Source: Lactobacillus sp. ESL0785
Lineage (GTDB): Bacteria; Bacillota; Bacilli; Lactobacillales; Lactobacillaceae
Length of the DNA: 64,000 bases
NCBI RefSeq assembly: GCF_029395455.1
Contig: NZ_CP113916.1
Span: 1,488,001 to 1,552,000 of the forward strand
Direction of reading: 5' to 3'
Shown one piece after another: positions 62,931 to 64,000 of the stretch. Every line of letters starts with the position of its first letter. The first letter of the stretch is position 1. The notes under the pieces are model-generated. The model saw only the letters and a program-made list of their open reading frames with translations, searched no databases and was not told where the DNA came from. Made by a program: the position numbers and the translations under genes.

Positions 62931-63770
62931 CTAATATAAAGTATCTGGTCGCCGACTTAACAGATAAACAAAGCAGTGCGCCTCCTGAATGGAAGCTAAT
63001 TCATAATAATCTGTCAGGTAAGCACCATAACGAGCGTGCTGCTTATCTAGTAACTCTTGCCAGACTTGCTTAAGCGAAAAATTATTTAGAGATGGTGCTG
63101 GTTCAAAATACTGCTTCTGATCAATCATCGACTTGCTCTGCGTTCGTCTAACCTGCCACCCTAATGATCCTAAATGCATCGTCCCTAATTGCCACACCGC
63201 ATGATTATAGTAGACACTATTGCAGACTTGAGAACTAATGTAGCGACTACAATGATAAAAAGAAAAGGTATACCTAATTCCGCCAAGCTTGACTGACTCA
63301 AATGCAATTGCCCGCTTACCTAACGAACGATACTCATTCATCTGGTGCAAGGCTACCCAATCAACCGCTCCCGTTGTATAACTGCGCATGGAGAAGAACG
63401 CTAACTTACCAGTTGCAATCACATAATGCGCCTGCAAATGCAGCTTAACTGATAATTCGCGCTGAAATTCCAACCCTGTCAACAAATTCTGCCTGCAAAA
63501 AGCCGTAATCAATGCCTGACTGCTGCGTTCACTAAGAATAATTCCTGCTTCAGCATCAAACAAGACACTCTTATACTTACCCAGTAATGGTTTCTTTTGA
63601 AACTCATAAAGAGCAAGCGTATTAGCATTGATATAATAATTCTGATTCCTAACTAAATAATTATCTAACTTCTGGTCATGGCCTATTCGCTCACGGAGCT
63701 TGGCTTTCGACCATTGACGATATTCTGGGGTAGTCGGCAGGTGCCAACCTTGATTTGTCGCTTTCGGCAA
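62931..63770 (-). CDS. ComK-like competence protein (tentative)
   Basis: 279 aa cytoplasmic. The middle resembles ComK in order and spacing: YYINANTLAL, then SSQALITAFCRQNLLTG (ComK has PLQIVDRSCRFFGSS), then HYVIATGKLAFFSMRSYTTGAVDWVALH (ComK has PIMV..QIFLFPTLSSTRPQCGWISH). It is longer than B. subtilis ComK (192 aa), with extra sequence at both ends, and only hand comparison was possible. ComK is a DNA-bending activator of uptake genes. It is followed by the ComX-like gene 250 nt away, each as its own transcript. Confidence 0.55.
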   Translation of the reverse strand: MPKATNQGWHLPTTPEYRQWSKAKLRERIGHDQKLDNYLVRNQNYYINANTLALYEFQKKPLLGKYKSVLFDAEAGIILSERSSQALITAFCRQNLLTGLEFQRELSVKLHLQAHYVIATGKLAFFSMRSYTTGAVDWVALHQMNEYRSLGKRAIAFESVKLGGIRYTFSFYHCSRYISSQVCNSVYYNHAVWQLGTMHLGSLGWQVRRTQSKSMIDQKQYFEPAPSLNNFSLKQVWQELLDKQHARYGAYLTDYYELASIQEAHCFVYLLSRRPDTLY

Positions 63771-63885
63771 ATTAATTTCCTCCTTTAATTATTTTTTACT
63801 TATCAAATTATACTAAATTTGGTACCGCTTGCATAGTGAAAATTTTGAAAAAGTGAACTTTTTAGTCAGCTACTTTGACTAGCAC

Positions 63886-63919
63886 AAAAAAACGGCAACG
63901 ACTGACTCGTTACCGTTTT
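63886..63919 (-). terminator. Intrinsic terminator of the gene entering from the right
   Basis: AAAACGGCAACGA pairs with TCGTTACCGTTTT (to 63919); seven T follow on the minus strand. It lies 20 nt past the stop at 63939. Confidence 0.85.
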
Positions 63920-63938
63920 AAAGGGGAATTATTCTATT

Positions 63939-64000
63939 TTAAAGTTCTGACAATTTACCATACTTATTAATATCAGTAGTTGGAACTGTTACTTTTATTT
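63939..64000 (-). CDS. C-terminal end of an unidentified gene (runs off window)
   Basis: The minus strand holds an open frame from the window edge to a TAA at 63939-63941, ending VPTTDINKYGKLSEL. The terminator directly behind it supports a true gene end. Nineteen or so residues are too few to name the family. Confidence 0.55.
   Translation of the reverse strand, partial: IKVTVPTTDINKYGKLSEL

Noticed and set aside
1..64000. CRISPR arrays, tRNA or rRNA genes, intact transposons or prophage
   Set aside because: No regular repeat-spacer pattern, tRNA-like cloverleaf, rRNA segment, transposase frame or integrase frame was found by reading both strands.

Overview
The window is AT-rich DNA that reads as a Lactobacillus chromosome, most likely the sensu stricto (delbrueckii/acidophilus) group. 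The reasons are five surface proteins or fragments carrying SLAP repeats, PepF, a LytSR-LrgAB locus, a T-box-controlled amino-acid ABC operon, a fruRKA operon, GpmA, and a ComX-like sigma factor beside a ComK-like protein. The species cannot be fixed from the sequence. I see no rRNA, tRNA, CRISPR array, intact insertion sequence or prophage.

Layout. 1-4.6 kb: SLAP surface proteins (one with a SEC10/PgrA-like exclusion domain) and an LCP-family protein. 4.8-6.6 kb: PepF. 6.6-9.7 kb: a TrpXYZ-type ABC transporter operon behind a leader that contains a Phe/Tyr-rich 21-codon reading frame, a cascade of mutually exclusive hairpins and an intrinsic terminator. This looks like a ribosome-mediated attenuator. 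9.8-16.8 kb: a VanZ-like gene, then a compact exopolysaccharide cluster (chain-length protein, BY-kinase, priming transferase, Alg14/Alg13-like pair, GT32, polymerase, flippase) with no tyrosine phosphatase. 17-22.6 kb: an orphan permease, then a T-box operon of a fused binding protein/permease, its ATPase and an M20 deacylase, and a membrane-linked XRE regulator. 22.8-27.7 kb: L-lactate oxidase, and a Zn/Mn-type ABC operon that contains a SLAP amidase gene. 27.9-31.6 kb: fructose PTS operon with repeat operators. 31.7-34 kb: gene remnants around a ThrE-type exporter. 34-38 kb: lrgAB-lytSR.

38-56 kb is the accessory core. A MarR regulator, a DHA2-type efflux pump and an FMN/FAD reductase share a 14-bp palindrome seen three times. 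A four-gene operon (three fumarate-reductase-like flavoproteins plus an MFS carrier) lies next to a LysR gene. A second copy of that MFS carrier, another LysR gene, an arylsulfotransferase, a thioredoxin, a divergent thioredoxin-reductase-like protein and a further MFS carrier follow. Taken together this looks like a system for importing, desulfating and reducing small organic (possibly aromatic) compounds, with flavoproteins passing surplus electrons to them. The substrates are inference.

56-64 kb: GpmA, two tandem paralogous exported proteins (one a lipoprotein), a Gfo/Idh/MocA oxidoreductase, two SLAP peptidoglycan hydrolases, the ComX-like/ComK-like pair, and the last codons of an unidentified gene.
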